From NCBI GenBank assembly GCA_031213475.1, contig JARUPZ010000003.1:11689127-11753126 (forward strand): a stretch of 64,000 nt of DNA, read 5' to 3'. Numbering within the stretch: the first letter of the stretch is position 1; each line of letters starts with the position of its first letter. The notes under the pieces are model-generated. The model saw only the letters and a program-made list of their open reading frames with translations. It did no database searches and was not told where the DNA came from. Shown here in pieces: positions 11,901-23,900 of the stretch. The DNA comes from Nereocystis luetkeana. Taxonomy: Eukaryota; Sar; Phaeophyceae; Laminariales; Laminariaceae. The translations under genes and the position numbers were made by a program.

Positions 11901-14900
11901 TTATATAAAACCCCTTTTCTGGCAGGCACTGGAGTCATTCCCATTGACATAAGCCAACCTGTATGAGAGTCCTCGGCAGACATCGATCGACAAAACCTAC
12001 GATACCGTCATGAATTCTGAACGTAATGCGCTGATTAAGGTCTCCGACCCACCCTACTGTCACAGTGCTCACACCTCCGTCGGTGATATGTGGCGTGGGC
12101 CGACCAGGCGTCTGATAAAAAAATATTTTGGCGCTGGTCTGTATAAGACAGACGACAAAAAATCTCGACCCCTCTCTGATGCCAAGAAATCGACCATTTT
12201 TCAGGTTTGACATCGATCGACAAACCCAACGATTACGCCACGAACTCTGGATGAAGCGCGCTGATTAGAGGCTCCGACCCACACTAGTATCACAGTTCTC
12301 ACACTTCGGTCGGTGATATGTGGCGTGGGTGAGCCAGGCGTCTACTAAAAACATATTGGCTGCTGGTGTGTAGAAAACAGACGACTAAAACTCTCGATTC
12401 CTCTCCGTTGGCACAAAACAGAACCTTTTGAAAGTTTTGACGAAGAGCGTAGGACGCCGCGGCCAACCTCTCGCCCCCCAGACCACGGATGCCAATGATA
12501 CCTCCGAGGCCATCATTTTCACTCATTGGCCGTGCCCGGTACGAAGCTCGTTGACCATGGGCGGATTATATGTCGAGATCGAAGGTCACTCGTCGCGTGA
12601 CTGTGGATGTGCGAGCTGCGAGCTGTGTCTTTCTTCACCTTGTTTGTGTGCGGCGTGATTTCGCGTGGTTCCCGTGGTTCCCGTTAATACAACGAATTTA
12701 TTGGAAGATGGCTCACGTCGTTCGCGTTCTTTCAGCCATTTTGATTGGAAGATAGCTGGCGTCAACTGTCCCGTATTATTTAAGACTTGCCAATTTGATG
12801 TACAACGACAGGTCCTTGGACCTTCCACCTGTGTTGCATTGCCCACAAAAAAACTCATTTTGGCCAATTGTACAATCAGTTAAATGCCTGAAAGCACCTC
12901 TACTTCCGTTTTTTTCGTCACCGATATTTCGTTTTTCTGCTTTAGCTCAAAAAATTTCCACTGATCCAATAGGCAGATATGGACTCCTTGGTGCACCCCC
13001 GTGACGGTGGCAAAGCCGCAGCAGTTTCCGTGCCTTGCTTCCAGTCGGACCTCGTCGCTGAAATTTGAAAATTGGTAAAAAATATGGTTCCAGGCGTTTG
13101 AATGTGATTTTCTTGTACTGGAGCCAAGTATATTTTTGGCTGCTGTCGAAAAATATTATCGTATCATATTCGCATGTACCAGTTTCCTTGAGATTTTTTT
13201 CAGAAACGTTTTTTTAAAAATGATACTGGGTAGGTCTTAGCCCGGCAGCAGAAGCGTAGAACATGCTCTGTCGCTCTGCCGCTGCTCTTCCCAAGTATGC
13301 AGTAGCTGCTGTATTAGCAAGGCCAGCACGTACCACGTGTCTGCGTACGCATCGGGACAGAAATCGGAGTTATTGAGCGTCTTCCGACTGTCGGCACAAG
13401 CGAGAGCAGGATAGCCGTTTTGTGCTTGTTTTTGGTGTTTTTTTAGGCACCATTCTCAGGTCGACCGTGGCAGCTGGAGGTTCGATCCCTAATCTCGCAA
13501 GGCGGGAATTACATGACTGAGCGTATGCGAGCACACAGACGGAGATAGGGTCAATTTCGTCAAGGTCTTCGAGTCGGACCTCCGGCCGTGAAAATGGCCT
13601 AGTCGGGCGGCGCAATTACCTCGACCGAAGCTGCTGTTGCTTCAAGCTGCGATGAACCGAATTTATCCAAGCCTAGGACGGCCGAGAACCAGCCACATAA
13701 CAAGTTCTATCACGACTTGATTGAGTCCCTCTGAGCGTCCTGTGTCATTTGGGGGCTTCCGTGGGAAGCACGGTGACCGTGAAGAGTGCCTCCAAAGGCC
13801 CTCTCTGGGGCTGGTCTCTGCCAAACCCCGGTTTCAATAATATTCGCGTTTTTTATTGCACCTAGAAAACCCTTTTGTGGGCAATGCAACACTGGTGCTT
13901 CTTTGTTTTTCGTCCCATTGTGGATACCAGGCCCCTTCCCGTAGATTATACCGCCTCATTATACACAAGTTCAAGGTCACCAGAGGCCCTCCACTCCGTT
14001 TCGTAAAGACCCGAGGCACCAACCCAGTTCGGTGTGTCCTCCACACCACAACAATAGAAGAGGGAACCTGCCCGGGGCTCCGCCCCGCATTGGCGTCGTC
14101 GGCAGGACAGGTTCCGCCCCACACAATTCAAATTTGATATACCCCAAAATCCTAATATATGGTGGTGGTCCGTGTCTAGGCCAATGAAAAGGAGGCAAGT
14201 TCAAGTTCACTTTTTTTCAGATTGGATTTACTAATTCATCGTTAACACGGCTAAGGCAATCGGATGCCGGCGAGAGAGACAAACAAACAATTCCTATACC
14301 ACCTGTCACGAGTACGTATAAGCTTCCGCTATTCCAGGCCAAAACTTCACTACCGAACTAACTTTCCTGTAAGCAAAATGCAACTGTCAAGTCCCAGTGT
14401 TTTGCCCCCACAACGGGGGTGCTGTCCTTGAGGCCTAAACGGGCTACAAATCTACCAAAATTGACATAAATGGGCTGAGCCATGAATATATCGCGAATTC
14501 TGGTTTTCTATGATAGAACCAAAGAGCAAGGCTGACGTGGGGAATGACGAAAGGAATCGTTTCCTGCTCTATATTTTGAAACCGTCAAGTAGGTTTTCCG
14601 CACAGAAAGGTACGTAGATGGCGTCCAATAGTGTGTTTTATATCGATACTCTCCGTCAAACGTTTCTTTTGAAAATCGAAAGCATTCCTGACCTTGCAAA
14701 TCCCGAAAGCTCTCAAAATCAGTGGTCGTATGTAAGTTGCGAAAAGTGTACCCCCCAAGAGAAAAGCATACGAGGTAGCGTTTTTTTCCCGGTTTGTCGA
14801 CCTTAAAATGCAAAAAACACTCGAATATAAATATCCGTTACTTCACCGATGACCACCTGGAAATGAGCGTTTCAATAACTATAATAGCACCAATCGGTCA

Positions 14901-17900
14901 GATAATGACCCTCCAACGGAGAAAAGTGCACCTTGGTGCCGAGGAAAAGGAAATTGGACATTCTACATTATATCCTGCATAGACGATATTGCGTTACGTA
15001 GCTTTTTTCTTTCGTCCGCTGGTGATGCAGTCCACATGATACTCTTTTTTATTTTGCCTTTCTTTCTCAGCGGGCTCCGTTGTCACCTACCTCTCTGGCC
15101 TCTCAGAGCTCCCATCTGAACAACGCCTTCTTTTATTACTTGCGGGCAAGCCTTTTCCCTTCTCTTTCGTTGAAGAGCCTTCTTCCTGATACGTAGGTAC
15201 GTATTTCCTTTTTTCGTTGTTTTTTGTTTTTGTTTTGTTTGTGCCTGAATTCTGATTTCCTTTCCATAATCGCCGTTTTTTGTTTTTTTCGATTACCACC
15301 TCGCTCATTTCCTACTATTTTTCGATTATGTTCAATGTTTCGTTCGATTATTTCATTTACATCGGTTTTCGCATGGGTACACGAAAAAAAAGTCGATATC
15401 TCAGTTTTTTTCGAGTCCCGGACAGGGGGTGGGTATACTTAAAATCACGTTAAACAAAAGAAGACAGAGTTGGCGAGAGCCAGCGCGTCGTCGAGGTTTT
15501 ACAGTCCGCTGTGTTCTCCAAACGAGAACGAAGAAATCGAAATCTGCCCGGCCTGCGAGTTTAGGTACGTCTTACGTATACCTGGTATATGACAAGAATG
15601 TACAACCACTCAAGCAGCAGGTCTGATGCGCGAAGTTCCACCCCCCCCTTTTGCACTCTCAATGTGTACGATACAACATTACTCTTCTTTCTTTCCGTCC
15701 TTTGTGTTTCGGACACCATGCGGTGTTTGGGTTGTTTTCCTGAAGCACGCAGCTCTTGGCATTTATAAGTTGTCACTTTGCACCTAAACCCACGTGGACC
15801 TCTCTGTCGGAGTCACATTTTGTTCTATCCTTCCTTGTGAGCGAACGTAGCGGGCGGCGGAATCCGCCCGCGGAACGAAGCGCCTTGACATAGCGTACGA
15901 GTACAAGGGGGCTTCGCCGCCGCGGGCTGACCCCCACCTGTGGCTCCGACCATGCCGGTAATGGTCGACAGTGCTGGCGCACCGAGGCTGTAAACGCGAC
16001 ACCAGGTACGTCCAGTAGTACTGCCAGGGGTGCATTCAAAGCTTTTTGTTCCGGTGTCGACAAAGAACACCGAATAATATACCGGTTGCAAAAAACATAT
16101 AATAGCTATTGTCACAAACGTTGCAACACTTTCGTTTGCCATCCGGCAATGTGGAGTCCAATCCAGTCTGTCATTCATTGAATGCAGCAGTGATGGTCAG
16201 TCACCTTGTAAGGCAGCCTACAGCAGTAGTGACAAGCGTCTTGAGGTCGCCTTCTAGTCGTACTCGTCTAATAGTTGAATTGCACCTATACAAGGCGTAA
16301 TAAGACGTACAACCTTATACATATACAGCTTCTGTATCAAGCGTATCGCCTTCTGACTTATAGCAGCTACGTACTATCAAGGGATCAAGGGGGGCAAGCG
16401 TGTTGAAGTCGCCCTTTTAAGTTGTACTCGACTATTAATAGTAGCTGAACAGCACCTACTAGGTGTATACCTGGTAAGGCGTAACAAGGCGTATCGCCTT
16501 CTATATGTACCGTACCTGTAGTAGAAGCGTGGAAGTCATGAGGATTTATCAGTGGTGAATGTCCATTTAGGCTAGGCTGACCGCCGGCACTCCTCACGCG
16601 GCATTTATACGCCATGAACATGGCACATACAGGTTCGTGCGGCTCAATACCTCGTCGTGTCTCCGATTTTGTCTTTTCAAGAATACCATCAGACCTCAAA
16701 CTGTAGTCAAAGTACGCCATCCTAGCAGAGCTCCCTCTCCCAACTTTTGATGGTTTGCCAGGAGACTGGCGAGATCATGTTCTCCCTATTTTGCCCAATC
16801 CTCCGACGCCGGGCGCATCGCAGTTGATGAAGTGTGCGTCGTGAAATGTGCGTTTCGTTGTCGGCGACAGAAATAAATGCACACATACAATACAATACAT
16901 TACATTACATGCGCATCCGTCAGTCAGTTTTAGAAAAAAACAACATAGCGGGACCCCGTACCTGAGTAGATTGTGTCTCGGTGCCAAGTATTGTCCTCCT
17001 CGTGTTCGCTGCCTACTGCCGTACATGCGTATCCCAATAAGGAAACTGATTTTTTGAGGCCTTATTATGAGGCTCGCCCTGTATATGTACTATTCAGCCG
17101 AGCAGCGAACATAGCAGCGCACGTGCCTCTGCGCGTATAAGACCTATGCCAATGGAAACGCGAAGTTCAAAAGTTTTTTTTTCTATCATATTGCTTTCAA
17201 AGAACCGCCAGAAAATTCCTCGTACCGCCGCTGTGGGGAAAAAAAGAAAACAGTGTTTGATTTTTTCTTTTCTGTTTTCCCCCAACGGCTGCAGGCGGCG
17301 CAATTTGTTTTTCCGGTTGCAAATTGTCAACACGGTGATAGAAACCAGCTCGTGCGACGATCAACGCTCGATCTCGACATAGACTCAGCCCACGGCCAAC
17401 CCGCTCGGTGTCCGGCAAGATCAACGAATAGAGATGACGGCCTCGAAGATATCAGGCGGATCCATGGTCTAGGGGGCGAGAGCTTGCCGGCGGCGTCCTA
17501 CGGTATCCTCCGAAACCTGAAAAAAAGCCTATTTTTTGCCATGCGAGCCAGATGGAGAAGTTTAGTCTTCTGTTTTGTGCACATCAGCGGCCAAATTGTG
17601 TTTTTATCATACGCCTGGTGAGCTCCCGCCACATGACACCGGCCGTGGTGTGAAGACGGTGACCCTACCCTACGGTGGGTCGGAGCCCCTAACGAGCGCA
17701 CTCTGTTCAGAATTCATGACGCAGTCGTTGGTTTTGTCGGCCGATGTCTGTCGAGGACTCGGAATCTCGCCGCTTCAACCAAAGATCGGCCTGAGTTTTT
17801 CTCAAGGCGATGTTGGCCCGACATCGGCCCCAGATTTTGCTTTTTTCGGGCTTTTCCAAAAGTTAGGAACTTTTTTTTTTCTAAACGCGCCCATAGGAAG

Positions 17901-20900
17901 CGTGTTCTAAAAAATTCTGGAGGGTATCTTTGAAATTCGAACTTTTTATTGATGCTTCGCTTTCCCATTGGCATAGGTCTAATATGTCTCGCCTTGCAAA
18001 GGTAACCAATATTAAGCCGTGCAGCGAACACGCCTTATTGAGTGCCAACTTCGAGATTTGGAGGTACAATCGCACGCGTGTTCTATCGTGTGCCCAGGCC
18101 ATGCATTTTCTCGCAAGCTTGACGCCCGGCCCAGCAGCGTCTCATGAGGATCATCTGCCGTAGCGGGCAGTTTGGAGCCATATACAACTTCAAGTCCGCT
18201 ATAGTGTTGTCGCGTTTGACAGCGTCGTGCTGCATCTAAGCACAAAGTCGTTTGTATTGTTTTACGTGCATTACACGAAGGGACGCCGTACACTGCAACC
18301 TTTATCTACTACCGGTAGAAGCAAACAGTAGCGCCCTAGTAACCCTGGTACATGATGCGCGCAAATAGTTATCGCTCTGCGATGAACCTTTGATAATGTT
18401 CACGTGCTTGGGCGACGTCTAGGCATGGGCTAGGCCCTAATGAAGGAAGTATTTTGCCTTTCGCAACGCATGGCACGCCTCGTATTTGCTGCTGGCTTCA
18501 GCGTACCCTTCCAACTGGCCGAAAGTCACCGAAATACCTGAAACAGGTATACCAGACAGGTGTATTGCACCGAGAGTTGCTGTAGTTGCGAAAACAACGA
18601 ACTACATGTGTGGCCAGCGGGGGGGATGGTGCCTCATGGTGCTCATGGTGCTTACGGACATTTTTTTTATGCGCCGAGTTCGTCCGAATAAAAATAAAAG
18701 CGACCACATTCGCCGAATCGAGCCGCACACAAGCTCCTATCAGGTGGTTGTTTCCAAACATCATTTTGGTTCGCCTCATTGCCGTAGTCGCCTTATATAG
18801 TGCCGCCTTGTATGGGGACCGCCAGTAATCATCTAGACTGCGTACGTCGGAAATATCGCGAAAGAAAGCCGACGGCGCAGAGTATTTGGAATACCTCCCA
18901 TCCAGTGCCATATTTGCCGTGCCCTCCTGATAGATAGTACGGCAGCAGCACTGCGGCACTATTATTAGACGCAGTATAATGCACAGCACCAGCTGTAGCA
19001 CAGCAAGCACTACTCAATAGTTTATCTTCTTCATCAGCAGCAGCACAGCAGCTCCTTAGCGGCAGTCATAGTTCGTTTATCACATCCTACGGAGTACATA
19101 CAGCACCATGGTACATGAACACCATGCCATGCGAACGTTGAGCGAAATTTTAGGGTAGATCTACAGAAAGATATGGGGGACTACTGTCAAACAATAGTTG
19201 TTGCAAAGCTCGAACGTAGCGAATTATCCCAGGCCGAAAAGACTGCTGGAGAAGCCACGGTATGCCGCTATTATACCACCTACAGCAACAGAAGTACTAT
19301 GGCCGCTATTGTACCACCTACAGCAACAGAAGTACTCTGAACCCTTCGTACATTCACGACCTCCCGCTACCAGCACGATCCCCCGAGGGGGGCGTCGGGT
19401 AAACCCTCCCCGGCGCGGTCGGGGCAGGCTAGCACGATGGCCGAAAACGCGAACGAAATCGTTCACCTTATCTCGAGGAAAGTGTCTCAAAGCAAGAGGG
19501 GAGCCGAAATTCCAGTCCAGTGTTTCGCTGAAGGCAGCAGTGGATCTCCTACATACATGATACCAGGTATCTATTAGCAGGATTCATGATTCAGGACTTT
19601 CACGAGGGTTGATTACCACTTATTCGAGAAAATGGTTGACACCCTGCTGGGTACGAGACGAACAGAACTAGCCCCAACCCTAACCTTGAGGCTAAGCCAA
19701 TGAAAGCAATCATATCCCTGACCCAAAGCCAATCAGACATAATCTCGAAAAAGTGGTAGACTCTACCGACTTTCACTGCAGACCAGCGGCTGCAAAATGT
19801 TCACAGCGTTAGTTTGCCGACTTCACGTCGGTAGATGTTACGTAGTACAACAGTAGTAGGTCCTCGCACATACAACTGTCGTGTTGTACGAGTATGTAAC
19901 TGACACAGGTATAAAGACTCCTTAGGCCACTTCTTATGCAGTCGGATTTGCAGTCAGTTGGAAATGGTGCTATCGGCACATTCGCACGAGCTTTTGCCCC
20001 AAAAATGTGCGAAACTGCTGTTTCTTGCCTCAGAATGACTTGGGGTTTTCTCCAAGACCTATCTAGAGCTGTTTCCCGCTTCTCCAGGTGGCCAGTTGCA
20101 GGAAATCACCTTCGGTGCTTTTCCGATTCAACTGGGTCAAATACGATACGATCAGGGATCGGGTCGGAAAAAACGCACTGGGCGCATGGAGAAGCGGGAA
20201 ACAGCTCTAGATAGGTCTTGGAGAAAAGTCCAAGTCATTCTGAGGCGAGAAACAGCAGTTTCGCACATTTTCGGGGCAAAAGCTCTTGCGAACGTGCTGA
20301 TAACACCGTTTCCAACTGACTGCAAATCCGACTGCATAAGAAGTGGCCTTATACTATCAAACATTTGTCCATGATTTACGTTACCCAACCATGGCCCCAT
20401 GATACCAGCACACTTGCACGATATCAAGATCAACACAACAGCAGCGACAACTACATCAGCAGACTACGTCAGTAGACCACGACAACGACACGAGTTTTTT
20501 TGGCATTTATATGGTACCTGTTTTCGAATCAGCCCCCCCCCCCCTCCCGTTGATATTGTACGAGGAGTTGCACAGGCATGAACGTTGTCACCTGATCTAT
20601 TCAAGATATATGTTAACGACCTGATGCCAGCAGCCGAAGCAGCAAAGCAGGGAGTTACGGTGGGGGGAGATACGGCGGTCGCGGTATCGACGTTTGCGGA
20701 TGACTTCGTGGGGGTATCAGAAACACCCGAAGGATTGCAGGAATTAATAGAGAAGGCGCTATTAATAGAGTGCACTATAACAGGAAGTGGAGGGTGACGG
20801 CGAACGTCAAGAAATGCGCAATAGTTGTATATAACGAAGATGAGGTGAAGCCGGTAAATTCAGTTGGAAATGGGGAAAAGATTAATTACCGATCGTAGAC

Positions 20901-23900
20901 CAGTATACGTACCTTGGTGTACAGATATCAAAATACTGCTCTTGGGATGCACACACATCAAAAGTAATAGGAAAGGGTAAGATGGATGCGATCCTAACGG
21001 ACTCGCACCTTGACACTAGGATAAAAAAATGTATCCTAATGAATGTGATAGTACCAAAACTAGAATATGCAGGAGAAGTATGGAAAGGCAACGGAATTTG
21101 GTAACAGCTGGAAACAGTACAGATGACAGCACCTAAAAAGATACAAGTACGACGAGTATTAATAGTACAGCAGTATCGATAACAGGACTGGGAATGTACC
21201 CACTCAAGACGAATAGGGACATGAGAAAGTTGGCTCACTTCCCCCCGATCCCCTCTGTTTCTATTTGATGCGGGTTTCAAGCTGGGTTGTGGGTCTGGTG
21301 AGAGCAAGGAGGGGGTCGTTTGCGGTTTGCTTGTTTTCACGCTGCGGGAGGCTACGGCTCCCGACGACCCACAGAATCTCGGAGGTTGTGTGACACTGCT
21401 GTACGAGGCGAGGAAGATGTGTCAACCAGAGCTGTTGTGCCTCGTGGTCTCGTGGTCGGTGCTTCGCAAAAATTGAAAAGGAGGACCGAAGAATAATAGG
21501 CTTGTATGGCATTTGAAAATTGCTTGGGGTTAGGGCCCATCTTAACGGGGAACGCTATTTGGAAGTAATTTTTTTTTAATTTCAATGAATTTTAATTTGA
21601 TTTCGAAAAAAAAACGTGTTTTGGGTCCATCGGGGAACGGCGTATTAATTGTCAATCAAAAATAAAATCTGGAAGAACGCGCCGCGTCACACAACCAACG
21701 CCCAGCCGGCAAACAGCGACGCGCGTAGACGAGAGCGAAGGTTTGCGCCAGCCTCTTTTTCTTTTTGGTCGCGCAGGATAGGAAGCTATCACTCTCAGGG
21801 TGTCTTGGGTGGGCGGAGAAAGCCCTCAAGCGCCACGTGCGGAACATCAGCGGTGATGCAGCTATCGACGTCTCGAGCGTATCCTCCATTTTTTGCTCGT
21901 TTGCTCGGTTTTCGTGATTGTTGGCCGATCGAGCAGGCCGAAAAATTGGGATTGCGGCCGCCATGATTACTTTTGAGGCGCCACCGCCGGGGTACGATGT
22001 GCTATGGGGTGTGGGCGTGGGCGCGGCTATTGATCCGGTCAGCTCTCGTTGAGGTTTGCGTCTTATCGCCTCGATCGTGGTCACCGAAGCGGCCAAGAAT
22101 CGCGCCAGACTCCACCGAGGGTGTTGACCCACCATAACATGCTACATCAAGACCGAAGAACTCCCAAATTCCAAATTGAAATAAAAAATCACACGCAAAA
22201 AGTCCCAAAATACTTTTTTTCACTCAACTTCATTTTTTCTAATTTGCCTGCTTGGTCGTTCACTCTTCAGCCAATCAGATGCAAATTAAATTAGAAAAAA
22301 AACAAGAAAATCAAATTGAAAAAAATAAAAGTCCCCTTAAAGACGGGCCCTTACGGATGGGTTTGCGCTCAAGCCACGACAACAATAACAACCGGAGGCC
22401 GCGAAATCGAGAACACAACCTTTTATTTTGTGGCGTGTGAGACATTCGCTCAATTGGCGGTCGTCGGCAAGCAGAACTATCAATCCTGTTTTATCTGTTC
22501 TGTGGTGGTTGGGAGTTGATCTTGTCAAAAACCATTCCGCCAATAGCCAAAACGATTATTTCGCTACTCTTCTGGGAAGGGACACAGCCACAGAAAAATG
22601 TTTTTTTTTCTTGCCTTATCAACTGTCTGCAAATACTGTGAGCTCAAAGCAACGTAAGTAGGATCATGCTGTGCCCGTATTGTATTATTCCTTGTACTCT
22701 CTGTGCAGTCCGGACACCAAGCCTACCATCCCCCAATCAAGCAGTGGCCGATGCTGTAATCGGCTGTGGTTGTCGTCACTTTCCCTCTCTCAAGTCCCCA
22801 TGGGGTTCATGTAATTATGCACAACCACCGTTTCGAGGCGCTTGCCGCGAGAGAGACCATCCATATGTGTGTGTTCTTCACATTAAACCGGTTTTTCTAC
22901 CCATCGACATCCAGCACAACCAGTGTCCATGCCGATTTTTCAATCCTAGAGAGATACAAGTTATGTGGTCACAAAACTACGCCACAGAGATACTACGTTA
23001 TGCAGCAAACAGAGTAGACAATGCAATGCCATGTCATCCAACTGGATACGACAGGCACGGCATATACATTCTATGAAACAGAGAAAAATCAAGAAACCAA
23101 GATTCACCCAAACAAATCGAGAGAGGAAAAGGAATAAGAAAAGAAAAACTGTCGTGCCTCCTCCCAGGAGATGTGGCAGACACTTAAAAAGAACGAGCTA
23201 AAGAAACAGCACCACTACATATAAACAGAAGACTAAGAACCAAGGGAAATAACGAAATAACAGGCAAACCGAAGCACAAAGCACCCTCCAGGTAGCTTCA
23301 GCATATAGCATTTGCTGGCTGGTGTGGTGACGCGCCTACCGTACTGATGCGCTAGGGCAGGGAGTTTCGGGAAAACTCCGGAACAAACCCGGAAACAGGT
23401 TGTCGCGGATATCGATTCCACCCGAATCGCTTCTGAAAGAGCCTGAAAATGGCCCCTAGTAATGTCACTATTTTGGGCAAAAACATTTCTAGGCTCCAGG
23501 AACTGATTTCTAGACCCAATATACCCATTTTACTTAGCTCGACAGTAAGAAACTCCGATACACTCCTCATGATCCACCCGGTAGAATTACCGATACCGAG
23601 TGCTTTATGGAGCACTTCTCTGTTCTTCTAGGGTCCCAGTTTGATTTTTGGAGCAACCAATCAGTTTTCTGTGGAGGGTCTTGTTCGTCAGAGCTGGGGG
23701 GAAAGATCATGGATATCTGTTTTAGGTAAATACCTGGTAATCATCATGACCCAGTAACGACCCTGCAGAAACGGAAACTTTCCCCAGCAAGCTCTCGTAA
23801 AACTGCGTGGGGCATTGTCTAACGGTATTTTTGACTGAGTAAAACGCGTGTTTTTGCCCGAAACCCCAGTTTCTGGAGCCCAAAAAATACGTTCCCATAA

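Larger units (their letters stand above)
11185..14251 (+). mobile_element. Family B element interrupted by at least two later insertions
   Basis: Family B matches the intact element at 21533-22350 and the inverted copy at 61410-62040. Here it starts GGGTCCAGATTAACGGG at 11185 and runs to 11842. Family A (11843-12791) interrupts it, it resumes at 12792, element C (12826-13897) interrupts it again, and it resumes at 13898. A further insert of about 210 bp (roughly 13916-14125) lies before the distal part (CCCCAAAATCCTAATAT at 14142 onward), which ends near 14251. Order and boundaries come from aligning with the uninterrupted copy at 61.4-62.0 kb. The left and right ends here are too diverged for a reliable target-site duplication. 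Confidence 0.75.

Noticed and set aside
13460..13490. Possible tRNA gene or tRNA-derived SINE (GGTTCGATCCC)
   Set aside because: Only a B-box-like word is present. No A box, acceptor stem or anticodon arm can be folded around it.
18498..19010. Minus-strand ORF of 170 codons
   Set aside because: No recognisable domain; overlaps + strand ORFs of similar size and lies inside the proposed VIT intron 1.
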